The notes beneath the pieces were generated by a model. The model saw only the letters and a list, made by a program, of their open reading frames with translations. It had not been told where the DNA came from and searched no databases. Source: Gemmatimonadota bacterium (GTDB taxonomy: Bacteria; Latescibacterota; UBA2968). From it: a stretch of DNA of 33,361 bases. This document shows positions 1 through 8,079 of this stretch, piece by piece (position 1 is the first letter of the stretch; each line of letters begins with the position of its first letter). The position numbers and the translations under genes are program-made. Location: NCBI GenBank assembly GCA_026705765.1, contig JAPPAB010000153.1, positions 1 to 33,361 of the forward strand, written 5' to 3'.

Positions 1-475
1 CAGGTGGCTTCATCAATGGCGTGAAAGGGATCAGACCCGATTGCCCCGATTCGAGAACGCGCTCGCCTTCTATCTCAATCAGCCTGATCACCCTGTACTG
101 AATCGCGATCTGGTAGCCAGGACGCTCCTGGACATAGTACCCAAGATCGCGTTGCCCGGCATCCGGACGCAGGTAGATGACATTGGAATAAATCGGCAGA
201 CCATGATGCTCAATAGCTCGTCCGATATAGCCCGCCATGCGGCGTGGCATAGGCGGATTGGTGCTGTCCGTGGTTTGAAACTCGTTGTGGACCAATGCCT
301 CCTCGCCGTCAATACGCACGCGAATCAGGCTATCGGTCTGGCGTGCTTCAACAGTGAGTTGTTCTGTGTCAATGACTGCAAGAACTTCAATGTCCTCGCG
401 TTCAAGGGTAAAGCTGGCGAAGTCGTCGGGATAAATTTGAATCAGGTGTTTAGAAATCGTATCAAATTCTGCCAT
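1..475 (-). CDS. Rpn-family PD-(D/E)XK nuclease / putative transposase, 3' end cut off
   Basis: An open frame starts at ATG 475 and runs off the left edge of the window, giving 158 residues without a stop. The protein begins MAEFDTISKHLIQIYPDDF. It carries the pattern of Rpn (recombination-promoting nuclease, PD-(D/E)XK fold) proteins: an acidic residue in TDSL (D48), then the catalytic-type strand VHNEFQ (E65 and Q67), an arginine-rich helix PMPRRMAGYIGRAIEHH, and a strand with PIYSNVIYLRP. Family members promote RecA-independent recombination or act as transposase-like nucleases. They are usually about 250-300 residues, so roughly half is missing here. No strong ribosome binding site precedes the ATG. 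The family assignment is by pattern and is fairly secure. Activity and completeness cannot be judged. Confidence 0.7.
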   Translation of the reverse strand, partial: MAEFDTISKHLIQIYPDDFASFTLEREDIEVLAVIDTEQLTVEARQTDSLIRVRIDGEEALVHNEFQTTDSTNPPMPRRMAGYIGRAIEHHGLPIYSNVIYLRPDAGQRDLGYYVQERPGYQIAIQYRVIRLIEIEGERVLESGQSGLIPFTPLMKPP

Positions 476-887
476 GTAAGATGCCCTGGTCTGAGAGTTG
501 GTCGTATTTTGGACAAACGCAACAGTCAGAACCCAAGCAAATATCAGGCCAAAAAATGAAATTATCACAGAATTGAGCGATAAATTGCATATAAGCATCT
601 CATTATGCCTTCAATATGCTGTATTGCGGTCTTGTTCACAACTTGAATTTGTGGATTGCCTATTGAATCGGAGATGGAGCAGCGCAGACGTTGGCGGCAA
701 AAGTGTATATTTTGAGCGATGGATGAGCGGTATGGTGAAAGAAATGTACTTCTCATCCAGATCAATCTCAGGCAACAAATCCAACTTTTTTTATCGCAAA
801 GTTCTTGTGTACTCAACGGCTGTGTTTTATAATGTACTTCATCAAACAAGACCCCAAACTAACCGCACAAAAACAAAAGAGGCCGCG
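476..887. other. Intergenic region between divergent genes
   Basis: These 412 bases separate the minus-strand nuclease gene from the plus-strand LarA-family gene. Open frames crossing it on either strand have no family resemblance, unusual composition for this window and no ribosome binding site, so I treat it as non-coding. The right end holds a good sigma-70-like promoter (805-833). I see no clear RNA gene or terminator. The first part is AT-rich and could hold the promoter of the nuclease gene. Confidence 0.6.
805..833 (+). promoter_or_regulatory. Sigma-70-like promoter for the LarA-family gene
   Basis: A perfect TATAAT (828-833) is preceded at exactly 17 bases by TTGTGT (805-810). Transcription would start near 840, giving a leader of about 48 bases before the ATG at 888. 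The -10 box is strong. The -35 box matches the consensus only in its first three bases. Confidence 0.5.
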
Positions 888-2132
888 ATGAACAACACCG
901 CCACAATACACACCCGTGCCTGGGCGGGTGATGAAGCCCTCACCCTCACCTTTTCCGAAGGCTGGACAGTCGAAACCTTTGGTCCACAGGACTGTCCTCA
1001 AGTGACCGCAGAGCAGATCCAAACAGCCTTTGACAACCCCATCGGCACACCGCCGATATCCGAACTCGCCAAAGGAAAAAACAGCGCCGCAATCATCGTA
1101 GATGACCTGAGCCGCCCCACACCCGCAGCCGAACTCATCCCCTATGTCCTCAAAGAACTCGACACCGCAGGCATCCCCAAAAATCAAATCCGTATTGTCG
1201 TAGGTGGAGGCTCTCACCGCCCAATCGACGCGGAGGAAATCGACAAAAAAGTGGGCGCTGATATCGCCCGCACATATCAAGTTACGAACCACAACTTCAT
1301 GGGCGGCGACCTCCGCGCCCTGGGCAGTCTGGACAGCGGCCTCCCCATTTACATCGACAGAATTGTCGCAGACGCCGACCTCAAGCTCTGCGTTGGCGGC
1401 ATCTATCCCCACGGCAACGTGGGATTTGGCGGCGGCGCCAAACTCATCTTACCGGGTGTCTCGGGCTTTGCCACCATGTTCTACTTCCATACCTTTTACG
1501 CAAGCCGAGGACACGCCAATATTGAACGACAGGGCGACGAACCCGACCATCGAGACGCCGCCGAAGCAGTCGCCAAAGTCCTGGGCCTTGATGCCGTCGT
1601 CAACGTAACACTCAACCGCAAACGCCAGATCACCGGTGTATTTGTGGGCGACTTCATCCAGGCGCAGCGCACCGGCGCCCGATTCGCACTCAAAACCTAC
1701 GCAACCCAAACACCCGAAATAGAGCCTGACCTCGTCATAGCCAACGCCTACCCCCTCGATTACGACCCCGTACAAACCGCCAAAGCTCTCTGGCCGCTAC
1801 GGCTGTTCGAAAACGCGTACAAAGTCGCCATCAATCCCGCCACCGATGGCATCTGTCACCACGGACTATACGACGAAATAGACTACGCGCGGTTTTGCAA
1901 ACTAAAATCCGAACAGCCCCAGCAAGAACTCCCCGAACCCACAATCGAAGGCCCGCACCAGACCCTGATGTGGTCTGAAAACTTTCCGGTTGACGAATTT
2001 TACAAACGCAACCCCGACGGCGTTCTCTTCCGCGATTGGGACACACTCCGCAACCAACTCATCGAAAAATTGCCCGATAATGCCCGCGTCGCTGTATTTC
2101 CAAATGCAGCCATTCAAATTTCTGCAAAATAA
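888..2132 (+). CDS. LarA-family nickel-pincer 2-hydroxyacid racemase/epimerase
   Basis: The product is 414 residues. It starts at ATG 888, which has AGAGG five bases upstream; longer in-frame starts run through the intergenic region and are rejected. The N-terminal half matches the DUF2088/LarA family. Residues known from lactate racemase LarA recur with nearly the same numbering: D73 and R76 in DDLSRPTP, H110 in GGGSHRP, H175 and K185 in YPHGNVGFGGGAK, H201 in YFH sixteen residues after K185, and Q296 and K299 in QTAK. In LarA the lysine and histidines hold the nickel-pincer cofactor, so this should be a competent cofactor-dependent racemase. The substrate is unknown, since family members act on lactate, malate, aromatic hydroxyacids and gluconate. 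No larB, larC or larE cofactor genes are in the window. A PhyH and sulfatase cluster follows. Confidence 0.85.
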   Translation: MNNTATIHTRAWAGDEALTLTFSEGWTVETFGPQDCPQVTAEQIQTAFDNPIGTPPISELAKGKNSAAIIVDDLSRPTPAAELIPYVLKELDTAGIPKNQIRIVVGGGSHRPIDAEEIDKKVGADIARTYQVTNHNFMGGDLRALGSLDSGLPIYIDRIVADADLKLCVGGIYPHGNVGFGGGAKLILPGVSGFATMFYFHTFYASRGHANIERQGDEPDHRDAAEAVAKVLGLDAVVNVTLNRKRQITGVFVGDFIQAQRTGARFALKTYATQTPEIEPDLVIANAYPLDYDPVQTAKALWPLRLFENAYKVAINPATDGICHHGLYDEIDYARFCKLKSEQPQQELPEPTIEGPHQTLMWSENFPVDEFYKRNPDGVLFRDWDTLRNQLIEKLPDNARVAVFPNAAIQISAK

Positions 2133-2156
2133 TGGCCTGAAAAAGCGGAATTTTAC

Positions 2157-2185
2157 TTTCACTCACGCGCCTATCATGCTATATT
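2157..2185 (+). promoter_or_regulatory. Candidate extended -10 promoter upstream of the PhyH gene
   Basis: TGC followed by TATATT (2180-2185) forms an extended -10 element. A weak -35 (TTTCAC, 2157-2162) lies 17 bases upstream. A start near 2192 would make a leader of about 105 bases that contains the long hairpin at 2214-2278. The LarA-family gene ends at 2132, so this would be an internal promoter. Confidence 0.35.
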
Positions 2186-2213
2186 GGGCGCCGATGCAAT
2201 TATGAAAAAAATC

Positions 2214-2278
2214 ACGCAAGAGAACGGGGAGACGTAGGGACCGGGGGAGATCCTTGCCAATCCCTTGTTCTCTTGCGT
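2214..2278 (+). promoter_or_regulatory. Leader hairpin with a perfect 12-bp stem
   Basis: ACGCAAGAGAAC (2214-2225) is exactly complementary to GTTCTCTTGCGT (2267-2278). The 41-base loop is rich in G and A on its 5' side (runs GGGGAG, AGGGA, GGGGGAGA) and has CCTT and TCCC tracts on its 3' side that could pair with them. The hairpin ends ten bases before the GGAGGA ribosome binding site of the next gene. It has no U-tract, so it does not look like a plain terminator. It could be a structured regulatory leader, an mRNA-stabilising element or a miniature repeat. I do not recognise a known riboswitch class. Confidence 0.55.
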
Positions 2279-2297
2279 TATTATATTGGAGGACGCC

Positions 2298-3098
2298 ATG
2301 CTCACACAAGAACAAACCGACTTCTACCACGAAAATGGGTACCTCAAATGCGAAGCCCTCTTTACCCCTGAAGAAACCGCCGAACTCGGCTCGGAAATGG
2401 TGCGCATCATCGAAAATTGGGGCAATGAGACCATTGGCTGGCGGGGGCCCTGGCGCGATAGATACTTGCCCGAAGACGAACGCCTCAACACCAAAGCCGT
2501 CTTCATGCACAATCCCCAATTCTACTCCGCAACCTGGGGACGCGCCATCTTTAACGAACGCCTCGTCGGCTGTGTGGAAGACCTGATCCGCGACACCGTT
2601 CAGTGGCACCACACCGTCCTCCATGCCAAACCGCCAGAACTCGGCACACCGTTTCCCATGCACCAGGACTATCCCTTTTATCCGCACGACGGCCCCGATT
2701 TTGTCGATTGCCTGCTACACCTGGACGACACCCCAATAGAAAGCGGGTGCTTGCGCGTGGTACCCGGCAGCCACAAAAAAGGTCCGCTCGTTCACGTCCT
2801 GGGTCCAGACACCTCTCCTCATCTGCCGCCAGACGATTACCACCCCGACAAAATCGACTCCATCCTGATCCCGGCAAAAGCAGGAGACGTCATCTTCTTT
2901 AGCTATCAGATCATTCACTGGTCCGATTGCAACCGCACCGACGAATGGCGAAAATCCGTGCGCTTCGGCTACCACAGCACCCAGATGCACCCCGTGGGCC
3001 GCGCAGAAGACGATCCCTACCGCATCGATCCCAACAACATTTTGGAACGCAAAGACAGCACCATTGTGTCCGGCTTTAGAATGAACGAAGCGAATTAA
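2298..3098 (+). CDS. Phytanoyl-CoA dioxygenase (PhyH) family protein
   Basis: The product is 266 residues, starting at ATG 2298 with GGAGGA four bases upstream; the longer frame from 2265 overlaps the leader hairpin and is rejected. It is a Fe(II)/2-oxoglutarate-dependent oxygenase. The iron ligands are H122 and D124 in MHQD and H207 in QIIHWSD. R218, eleven residues after the distal histidine, fits the 2-oxoglutarate anchor. LRVVPGSHKKG is the typical PhyH loop. The N-terminal FYHENGYL is also family-typical. Members hydroxylate diverse substrates, including fatty acyl-CoAs, ectoine and secondary metabolites, so the substrate cannot be named. The sulfatase gene follows after four bases, so the two are probably co-translated. 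Confidence 0.88.
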   Translation: MLTQEQTDFYHENGYLKCEALFTPEETAELGSEMVRIIENWGNETIGWRGPWRDRYLPEDERLNTKAVFMHNPQFYSATWGRAIFNERLVGCVEDLIRDTVQWHHTVLHAKPPELGTPFPMHQDYPFYPHDGPDFVDCLLHLDDTPIESGCLRVVPGSHKKGPLVHVLGPDTSPHLPPDDYHPDKIDSILIPAKAGDVIFFSYQIIHWSDCNRTDEWRKSVRFGYHSTQMHPVGRAEDDPYRIDPNNILERKDSTIVSGFRMNEAN

Positions 3099-3102
3099 AC
3101 GT

Positions 3103-4347
3103 ATGAACAAACCCAACATCATCATCGTACTCGCCGACGACATGGGCTATGGCGATTCCAGTGCGTACGGGGGCTGGATCGACACGCCCGCAATGGAAAA
3201 AATGGCCCGCGAAGGGCTTAAATTCACCGACTTTCACGCCAGCGGTGCCGTTTGCAGCCCCACGCGCGCCGGATTGCTCACCGGACGCTATCAACAGCGC
3301 GCAGGCGTACCCAAAGTAATCGGCGCCAATCCCCAAAGTGCCGACCACTATGTGGGCTTATACCCCTCTGAAATCACCTTTCCCAAACTACTCAAACAAG
3401 CTGGATACACCTCTGCCATTTTTGGCAAATGGCACCTCGGGTACGACAAAAAATTCAATCCCCTGCACCACGACTTTGATCGCTTTCGCGGATATGTAAG
3501 CGGCAACATCGACTACATCTCGCACTACGACCGCATGGAAGTGTACGACTGGTGGGAGGGCCTCGAACACATTGAAGAAGAAGGCTATACCACACACCTC
3601 ATCACCCAGCATTCCGTACAATTCATCAAAGACCACAAAGACACGCCCTTTTGCCTCTACGTTGCACACGAAGCCGTACACACCCCATTGCAAGGACCTG
3701 ACGATCCCGCCATTCGCGGTCCAGAAAAAGCCGACTTTCATCCCGACGACCCCCGGGAAACCTATTGCCAGATGATGAAAGCCATGGACGACAGCCTGGC
3801 CGAAATCATGGGCACAGTGCGAGAACTCGGCATTGAAGAAAACACCCTTGTCTTCTTCTTTTCCGACAACGGCGGCACCCGTCAAAATCCCGAATCCAAC
3901 GCCCCGTTGCGCGGGAACAAGGGCACGGTATGGGAAGGTGGCCACCGCGTCCCCGCCATTGCATGGTGGCCCGGAACAATAGCCCCCAACAGCGTCACCG
4001 ACCAACTCGCCATCAGCATCGACCTCTTTCCCACCATGTGCGCCCTCGCAGGGGCACCTGCACCCGACGACCACTTTGACGGCATCAGCCTCAAATCCAC
4101 CCTCCTCGGCGAAAATGAACCCGGTGTCCGACAATTGTTCTGGAATGGCCTTGCCATGCGCGACGACAAGTACAAGCTCGTAATCGACAAAGGCACGCCG
4201 CATCTATTCGACCTATCCCAGGACATATCGGAAAGCAACGACCTCGCATCACAACAGCCCGACCGCGTCCGACAAATGTGCGATACAATCGATGCCTGGA
4301 AACGCGACGTAGCCGACGGCGCAACACCGCAAAAAGATACATTCTGA
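3103..4347 (+). CDS. Type I (formylglycine) sulfatase, no signal peptide
   Basis: The product is 414 residues. ATG 3103 lies four bases after the PhyH stop. This is an alkaline-phosphatase-superfamily sulfatase that hydrolyses sulfate esters. N-terminal metal ligands are D12 and D13 in VLADDMGYGD. The signature CSPTRAGLLTGR puts C51 as the residue converted to formylglycine. The second signature is GKWHLG (108-113), and the C-terminal metal site is D255 and N256 in FSDNGGTR. The protein starts directly with the catalytic strand and has no signal peptide, so it should act in the cytoplasm on an imported substrate. That fits the symporter gene 12 bases downstream. No maturation enzyme (FGE or anSME) is in the window. 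It is shorter than many periplasmic sulfatases but complete. Confidence 0.93.
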   Translation: MNKPNIIIVLADDMGYGDSSAYGGWIDTPAMEKMAREGLKFTDFHASGAVCSPTRAGLLTGRYQQRAGVPKVIGANPQSADHYVGLYPSEITFPKLLKQAGYTSAIFGKWHLGYDKKFNPLHHDFDRFRGYVSGNIDYISHYDRMEVYDWWEGLEHIEEEGYTTHLITQHSVQFIKDHKDTPFCLYVAHEAVHTPLQGPDDPAIRGPEKADFHPDDPRETYCQMMKAMDDSLAEIMGTVRELGIEENTLVFFFSDNGGTRQNPESNAPLRGNKGTVWEGGHRVPAIAWWPGTIAPNSVTDQLAISIDLFPTMCALAGAPAPDDHFDGISLKSTLLGENEPGVRQLFWNGLAMRDDKYKLVIDKGTPHLFDLSQDISESNDLASQQPDRVRQMCDTIDAWKRDVADGATPQKDTF

Positions 4348-4359
4348 TAGAGGAAATTT

Positions 4360-5901
4360 ATGCTTGGACTACACCTGCTGGACTTTGCCACGCTCGCCAT
4401 CTATTTAATCGGCATTATGATTGCCGGCTTATGGGTCGCCCGCAAAATCAGAAATACGGGCGACTATTTTATGGGTGGGCGCAGCTTTGGCAAAGCATTT
4501 ATGATCATGCACGCCTTTGGCACCGGCACCCACACCGACCAGGCCGTCACCGTAGCAGGAGCCTCCTACAAACTGGGCATGGCGGGGATATGGTATCAAT
4601 GGCTCTATCTATTCGCCACCCCCTTCTACTGGCTCATCGCGCCAATATGGCGAAGACTGCGCTACCTCACCATCGCGGACTTCTTTGAAGACCGATTCAG
4701 CAACTCCCTCGGTTATTTCTACGCCCTTTATGGCCTGCTCTACTTTGCCATACAAATCGGCATCATGCTTCTGGGCACGGGCAAAACAGCCAGCGCCATG
4801 ACCGGCGGCGCGATCTCTCCCGAAATCGCCATCGGCGTCATGACCGTCCTCTTCCTCTCCTACGGTCTATTGGGCGGCCTGCCCGCGGCCATCATCACCG
4901 ACTTTATCCAGGGCATCTTCATCATCGTCCTCTCTTTTCTCCTCGTCCCCTTTGTCATCGACGGCGTCGGCGGCTTCACCGGCCTTCACCAGCAAGTACC
5001 CATTGAAAAATTCAGCCTCGAAGCACCCGGCGATCCCCCACCTGGATACGACCGCATCACGCCCTTCTTCATCGTCATGGTCGTCATCAACGCCCTCGTC
5101 GGCATCATTGCCCAACCCCACCACATGGAAATTGGCGGTGCGGGCAAAACCGAACGCGAAGCCCGCGTGGGATTCACATACGGCAACATGATCAAACGCC
5201 TCTGCACCGTAGCCTGGGCATTTACCGGCGTAGCTTGCATTGCCCTTTATCCCAACATCGACGATCCCGAACACGCTTTTGGGCTCGCCTCGCGCGACCT
5301 CTTGCCCATCGGCCTCATCGGCATCATGCTCGCCTCGATGATCGCCGCGGTCATGTCCACCTGCGACTCATTCATGGTCGATGGCGCCGCCCTCTTTGTC
5401 GAAAACTTTTACAAACCCCTCTTCAAACCCGAAGCCGACGACAAACACTACCTCACCACGGGCCGCATCGTCGCCCTCATACTCGTCATATTCGGCATAA
5501 TCATCGCACTCTACTTCACCTCTGTCGTCGCAATCATCCGCCTCTCCTGGTCGCTCGTGGCATTCTTTGGTATCGCCTTCTGGGGGGGAATTCTCTGGCG
5601 CAGATGCAATGCACCCGGTGCCTGGGCGGGCCTGATCGTCTCGGCATTCTTATTCGCCATATCCGGTCAAACAATCATCGATTTGGAAAGCCTGGGCATC
5701 TACATCGGCGGCCTCGGCTGGGAATTGCCCTATCGCTACGTACTCTACATCGCCGGAGGCTTTGCCGCACTCATCATCGTCAGCAAACTCACCAAACCGC
5801 AAGACAAAGAGCGACTCGACCGCTTTTACACCTTGCTCCACACACCTGTTGGGCAAGAGCACAAATTGCGCGAAGCTGGCATAAAAGTTGTTATGGAGTA
5901 A
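4360..5901 (+). CDS. Sodium:solute symporter (SSS family)
   Basis: The product is 513 residues with a ribosome binding site AGAGGAAA before ATG 4360. Hydrophobic segments run throughout, consistent with the roughly 13-helix SSS/LeuT-fold architecture. Family marks are GDYFMGGRSFG (34-44), the segment SYGLLGGLPAAIITDFIQG (167-185), and AAVMSTCDSF (329-338), the region that includes the sodium-site serine/threonine of helix 8. The substrate is not readable from sequence. Its position between a sulfatase without a signal peptide and a secreted glycosidase suggests uptake of a sugar, a sulfated small molecule or a carboxylate for this cluster. Confidence 0.9.
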   Translation: MLGLHLLDFATLAIYLIGIMIAGLWVARKIRNTGDYFMGGRSFGKAFMIMHAFGTGTHTDQAVTVAGASYKLGMAGIWYQWLYLFATPFYWLIAPIWRRLRYLTIADFFEDRFSNSLGYFYALYGLLYFAIQIGIMLLGTGKTASAMTGGAISPEIAIGVMTVLFLSYGLLGGLPAAIITDFIQGIFIIVLSFLLVPFVIDGVGGFTGLHQQVPIEKFSLEAPGDPPPGYDRITPFFIVMVVINALVGIIAQPHHMEIGGAGKTEREARVGFTYGNMIKRLCTVAWAFTGVACIALYPNIDDPEHAFGLASRDLLPIGLIGIMLASMIAAVMSTCDSFMVDGAALFVENFYKPLFKPEADDKHYLTTGRIVALILVIFGIIIALYFTSVVAIIRLSWSLVAFFGIAFWGGILWRRCNAPGAWAGLIVSAFLFAISGQTIIDLESLGIYIGGLGWELPYRYVLYIAGGFAALIIVSKLTKPQDKERLDRFYTLLHTPVGQEHKLREAGIKVVME

Positions 5902-5910
5902 GGATTCATC

Positions 5911-7446
5911 ATGCGTCTCATAGCCATATTGCTTATCGCCGCACTCTACACGAGTTTGGGAGCTGCAGACCCTGCACTGCATATAGAAATTGACCGCAGC
6001 AAAACGCAAACCCTCCCCAAAAACCTCTATGGCTTCAACACGAACATGATGAGCGGAGACTACGGATATCTCGACGCCAACTTCGTCGCGCTCACAAAAG
6101 ACCTGCAACCCCAGATACTGCGTTTTCCCGGAGGCACAATCGGCAATTTTTACCACTGGGAAATAGCTGGATTTATCCAGAGCGAAATGAGTTCAACCGG
6201 CAGCGAGCAACTCAACAGACGAAACAGAGGCAATTTTGTCAGACTGAAAAAAAGGAGAAACGGGAGACTTGCATTTGACGACTTCATGCAAATGTGCAAC
6301 GCGCTAAAAATAACGCCCATCGTAGTCGTCAACCTGTGGACGGGAAGCCCGGAAGAAAGTGCCGGGTGGGTCCAATACGCAAAAAACAAGGGATATGAGA
6401 TCGCGTATTGGGAACTCGGAAATGAATATTATCTGCCGTGGTACGCGGAAAAATACCCCTCTGCCGAAACCTATATCGCACAAGCCAAAAAACATGCACA
6501 GGCGATGAAAGCCGTTGACCCAACCATAAAAGTCTCGGTCTGTGCAAGCCCGGTAGCCTTCCACAAGAACGGCTTTGAAAAAAATCTGGATCAACGCAAA
6601 TGGGACAGTGCATTGGCGGCAGCGGATCAATTTTACGACGCCTATACCGTTCACGTCTATGCTTATCGGACCGCTCGAAAAAAAGAAATTGAGGAATATC
6701 GAGGCTATCTCTTTGGTTGGATCCACTGCGACTTCGATGACGCCCTGGCCTACTATGAAAAATTATTCCTCAACAAAGAAATGTGGATAACAGAATGGAA
6801 TATCGCCAACCCCGCAAACCGGGTCGCCAACACACAATTGCACGCCATGTACACGGGCGACTTCTTCTTAAAAATGCTCACACAACCGCGCATTACCCAT
6901 GCGAACTTTCACGTACTTGCTGGTCCCGGCAAAGGATTCCCCGCATTCTCCCCAATCACGCCTCCATCGCCGAGAACCAATTGGAAATACGGCGGTGAAC
7001 CAGAGGCGGACTTTGGAAAAACAATCCGGCGCGCCACCTACTATCCCCTTCAGTTAATCGGAGAAGCATTCGCGGAATCGGACACAAAATTCGCCCTCGC
7101 CATCCAAAACCCACCCATCCTCAATGGACAGCTCGAATACGAGGGAAAACAAATACCAGGCGTTCAAGCACAGGCAGTCGGAAGTGCCGCGCACCTTTTT
7201 GTACTCATCAGCAACCGCACGGCAGACGACCTATCGCCGAGCCTCACCATCGACGGCAAAAAATATGAAGGCACGCTCAAATATCGCTATGTAGCCCATG
7301 AAAGACTCAATGCATCAAATGGCGGAAATGCGGAAATGGAAGGCGCGGGCAAAATAGAAATCTCGATCCGCGAATGGTCTGGCGCCTGCACGAATCTCTT
7401 GATTCCCAAAAACAGTTTTGGCATTTTAGTCTTATCGTTCAACTAA
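5911..7446 (+). CDS. Secreted GH-A clan glycosidase, alpha-L-arabinofuranosidase-like
   Basis: The product is 511 residues. AAGGA lies six bases before ATG 5911, and the gene starts nine bases after the symporter stop. Residues 1-19 form a signal peptide (LLIAALYTSLGAA), so the enzyme is exported. RFPGG (71-75) and the acid/base motif WELGNEY (N171, E172) resemble GH51/GH39-type arabinofuranosidases. The nucleophile is probably E295 in MWITEWNIAN. The barrel spans about 30-380 and is followed by a beta-sandwich-like C-terminal domain. It likely releases arabinose or a related sugar outside the cell for the neighbouring symporter. The exact CAZy family is uncertain; GH79 or GH39 remain possible. 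Confidence 0.78.
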   Translation: MRLIAILLIAALYTSLGAADPALHIEIDRSKTQTLPKNLYGFNTNMMSGDYGYLDANFVALTKDLQPQILRFPGGTIGNFYHWEIAGFIQSEMSSTGSEQLNRRNRGNFVRLKKRRNGRLAFDDFMQMCNALKITPIVVVNLWTGSPEESAGWVQYAKNKGYEIAYWELGNEYYLPWYAEKYPSAETYIAQAKKHAQAMKAVDPTIKVSVCASPVAFHKNGFEKNLDQRKWDSALAAADQFYDAYTVHVYAYRTARKKEIEEYRGYLFGWIHCDFDDALAYYEKLFLNKEMWITEWNIANPANRVANTQLHAMYTGDFFLKMLTQPRITHANFHVLAGPGKGFPAFSPITPPSPRTNWKYGGEPEADFGKTIRRATYYPLQLIGEAFAESDTKFALAIQNPPILNGQLEYEGKQIPGVQAQAVGSAAHLFVLISNRTADDLSPSLTIDGKKYEGTLKYRYVAHERLNASNGGNAEMEGAGKIEISIREWSGACTNLLIPKNSFGILVLSFN

Positions 7447-7463
7447 TTTCCGAGGAGGCTATC

Positions 7464-7583
7464 GTGTTTGGCCTTGAAATTCGCAAACCATCCAAAGAAA
7501 CAGTCATAGGATTCATCGTCACATGGATCTGTGTGATCGGCATCATCTTTCTCACACTCGCCCTCGTCCGCATCGGCGCGTAA
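7464..7583 (+). CDS. 39-residue single-span membrane peptide
   Basis: A GTG start at 7464 has an excellent GAGGAGG (7452-7458) five bases upstream. The gene fits exactly between the glycosidase stop and the next ATG. The peptide has a short charged N-terminus (FGLEIRKPSKE), one long hydrophobic helix (about residues 13-35), and ends VRIGA. It would be an N-in single-pass membrane protein. The larger in-frame ORF starting at 7374 overlaps the glycosidase and lacks a ribosome binding site. I do not recognise a family. It may be an accessory subunit of the symporter, as small helices often accompany transporters, but that is inference from position only. Confidence 0.65.
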   Translation: MFGLEIRKPSKETVIGFIVTWICVIGIIFLTLALVRIGA

Positions 7584-7595
7584 AGGACTAATCCC

Positions 7596-8075
7596 ATGAT
7601 CAGAAAATACCGCCCTGAAGACCTCGACGCCCTCAAAGCAATCACCGTTATCTGTTTTGATGGGGTATCAATCGACCAGAACATCGAAAAAAACTTCGGT
7701 CAATTTGCCGACACAGATTGGAAAGCACGCAAAGCCAAACACATAGACGCAGACGTCGCCGCCAATGCCGATGGCATCTTCGTCTGGGAAGACGAAGGCA
7801 ACGTCGCGGCCTACATCACCACGCGCATTGACCATGAAAGCAAAATAGGCGGCATACCCAACCTCGCTGTCTTGCCCGAATACCAGGGCAAAGGAATCGG
7901 CAAAGCATTGATGACAGCCGCCTTTGACTATTTTGAAGAACAGGGAATGGCCGTGGCAAAAATCGAAACCCTCGACCAGAATCCCGTTGGACAGAACTTT
8001 TATCCGCGCTCGGGCTTTACCGCAGTCGCCCGACAAATCCACTACGCAATGCCCATGAAAGATCGGAAAGTGTAG
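7596..8075 (+). CDS. GNAT-family N-acetyltransferase
   Basis: The product is 159 residues, starting at ATG 7596 just after the 39-residue peptide, with AAGGA upstream. The acetyl-CoA-binding motif A is clear: PNLAVLPEYQGKGIGKAL (about residues 88-105), followed by a helix FDYFEEQGMA and the C-terminal QNFYPRSGF pattern typical of GNAT enzymes. It would transfer an acetyl group to an amine, but the substrate is unknown. It is the last gene of the plus-strand cluster and converges with the minus-strand PhyH gene, only four bases separating the stops. Confidence 0.85.
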   Translation: MIRKYRPEDLDALKAITVICFDGVSIDQNIEKNFGQFADTDWKARKAKHIDADVAANADGIFVWEDEGNVAAYITTRIDHESKIGGIPNLAVLPEYQGKGIGKALMTAAFDYFEEQGMAVAKIETLDQNPVGQNFYPRSGFTAVARQIHYAMPMKDRKV

Positions 8076-8079
8076 TTAT

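Noticed and set aside
41..559. Plus-strand frame at the left edge
   Set aside because: The minus strand here encodes the Rpn nuclease with recognisable motifs; the plus frame is its shadow.
498..887. N-terminal extension of the LarA-family gene
   Set aside because: It covers a TATAAT promoter and the added 130 residues match nothing, while ATG 888 has a good ribosome binding site.
2214..2278. Terminal inverted repeats of an insertion sequence
   Set aside because: The 12-bp arms enclose only 41 bases and no transposase or target duplication is present; a leader hairpin is the simpler reading.
8076..8079. Bidirectional terminator between convergent genes
   Set aside because: Only four bases separate the stops and no hairpin with a U-tract is visible around them; the same holds at 20072-20083.
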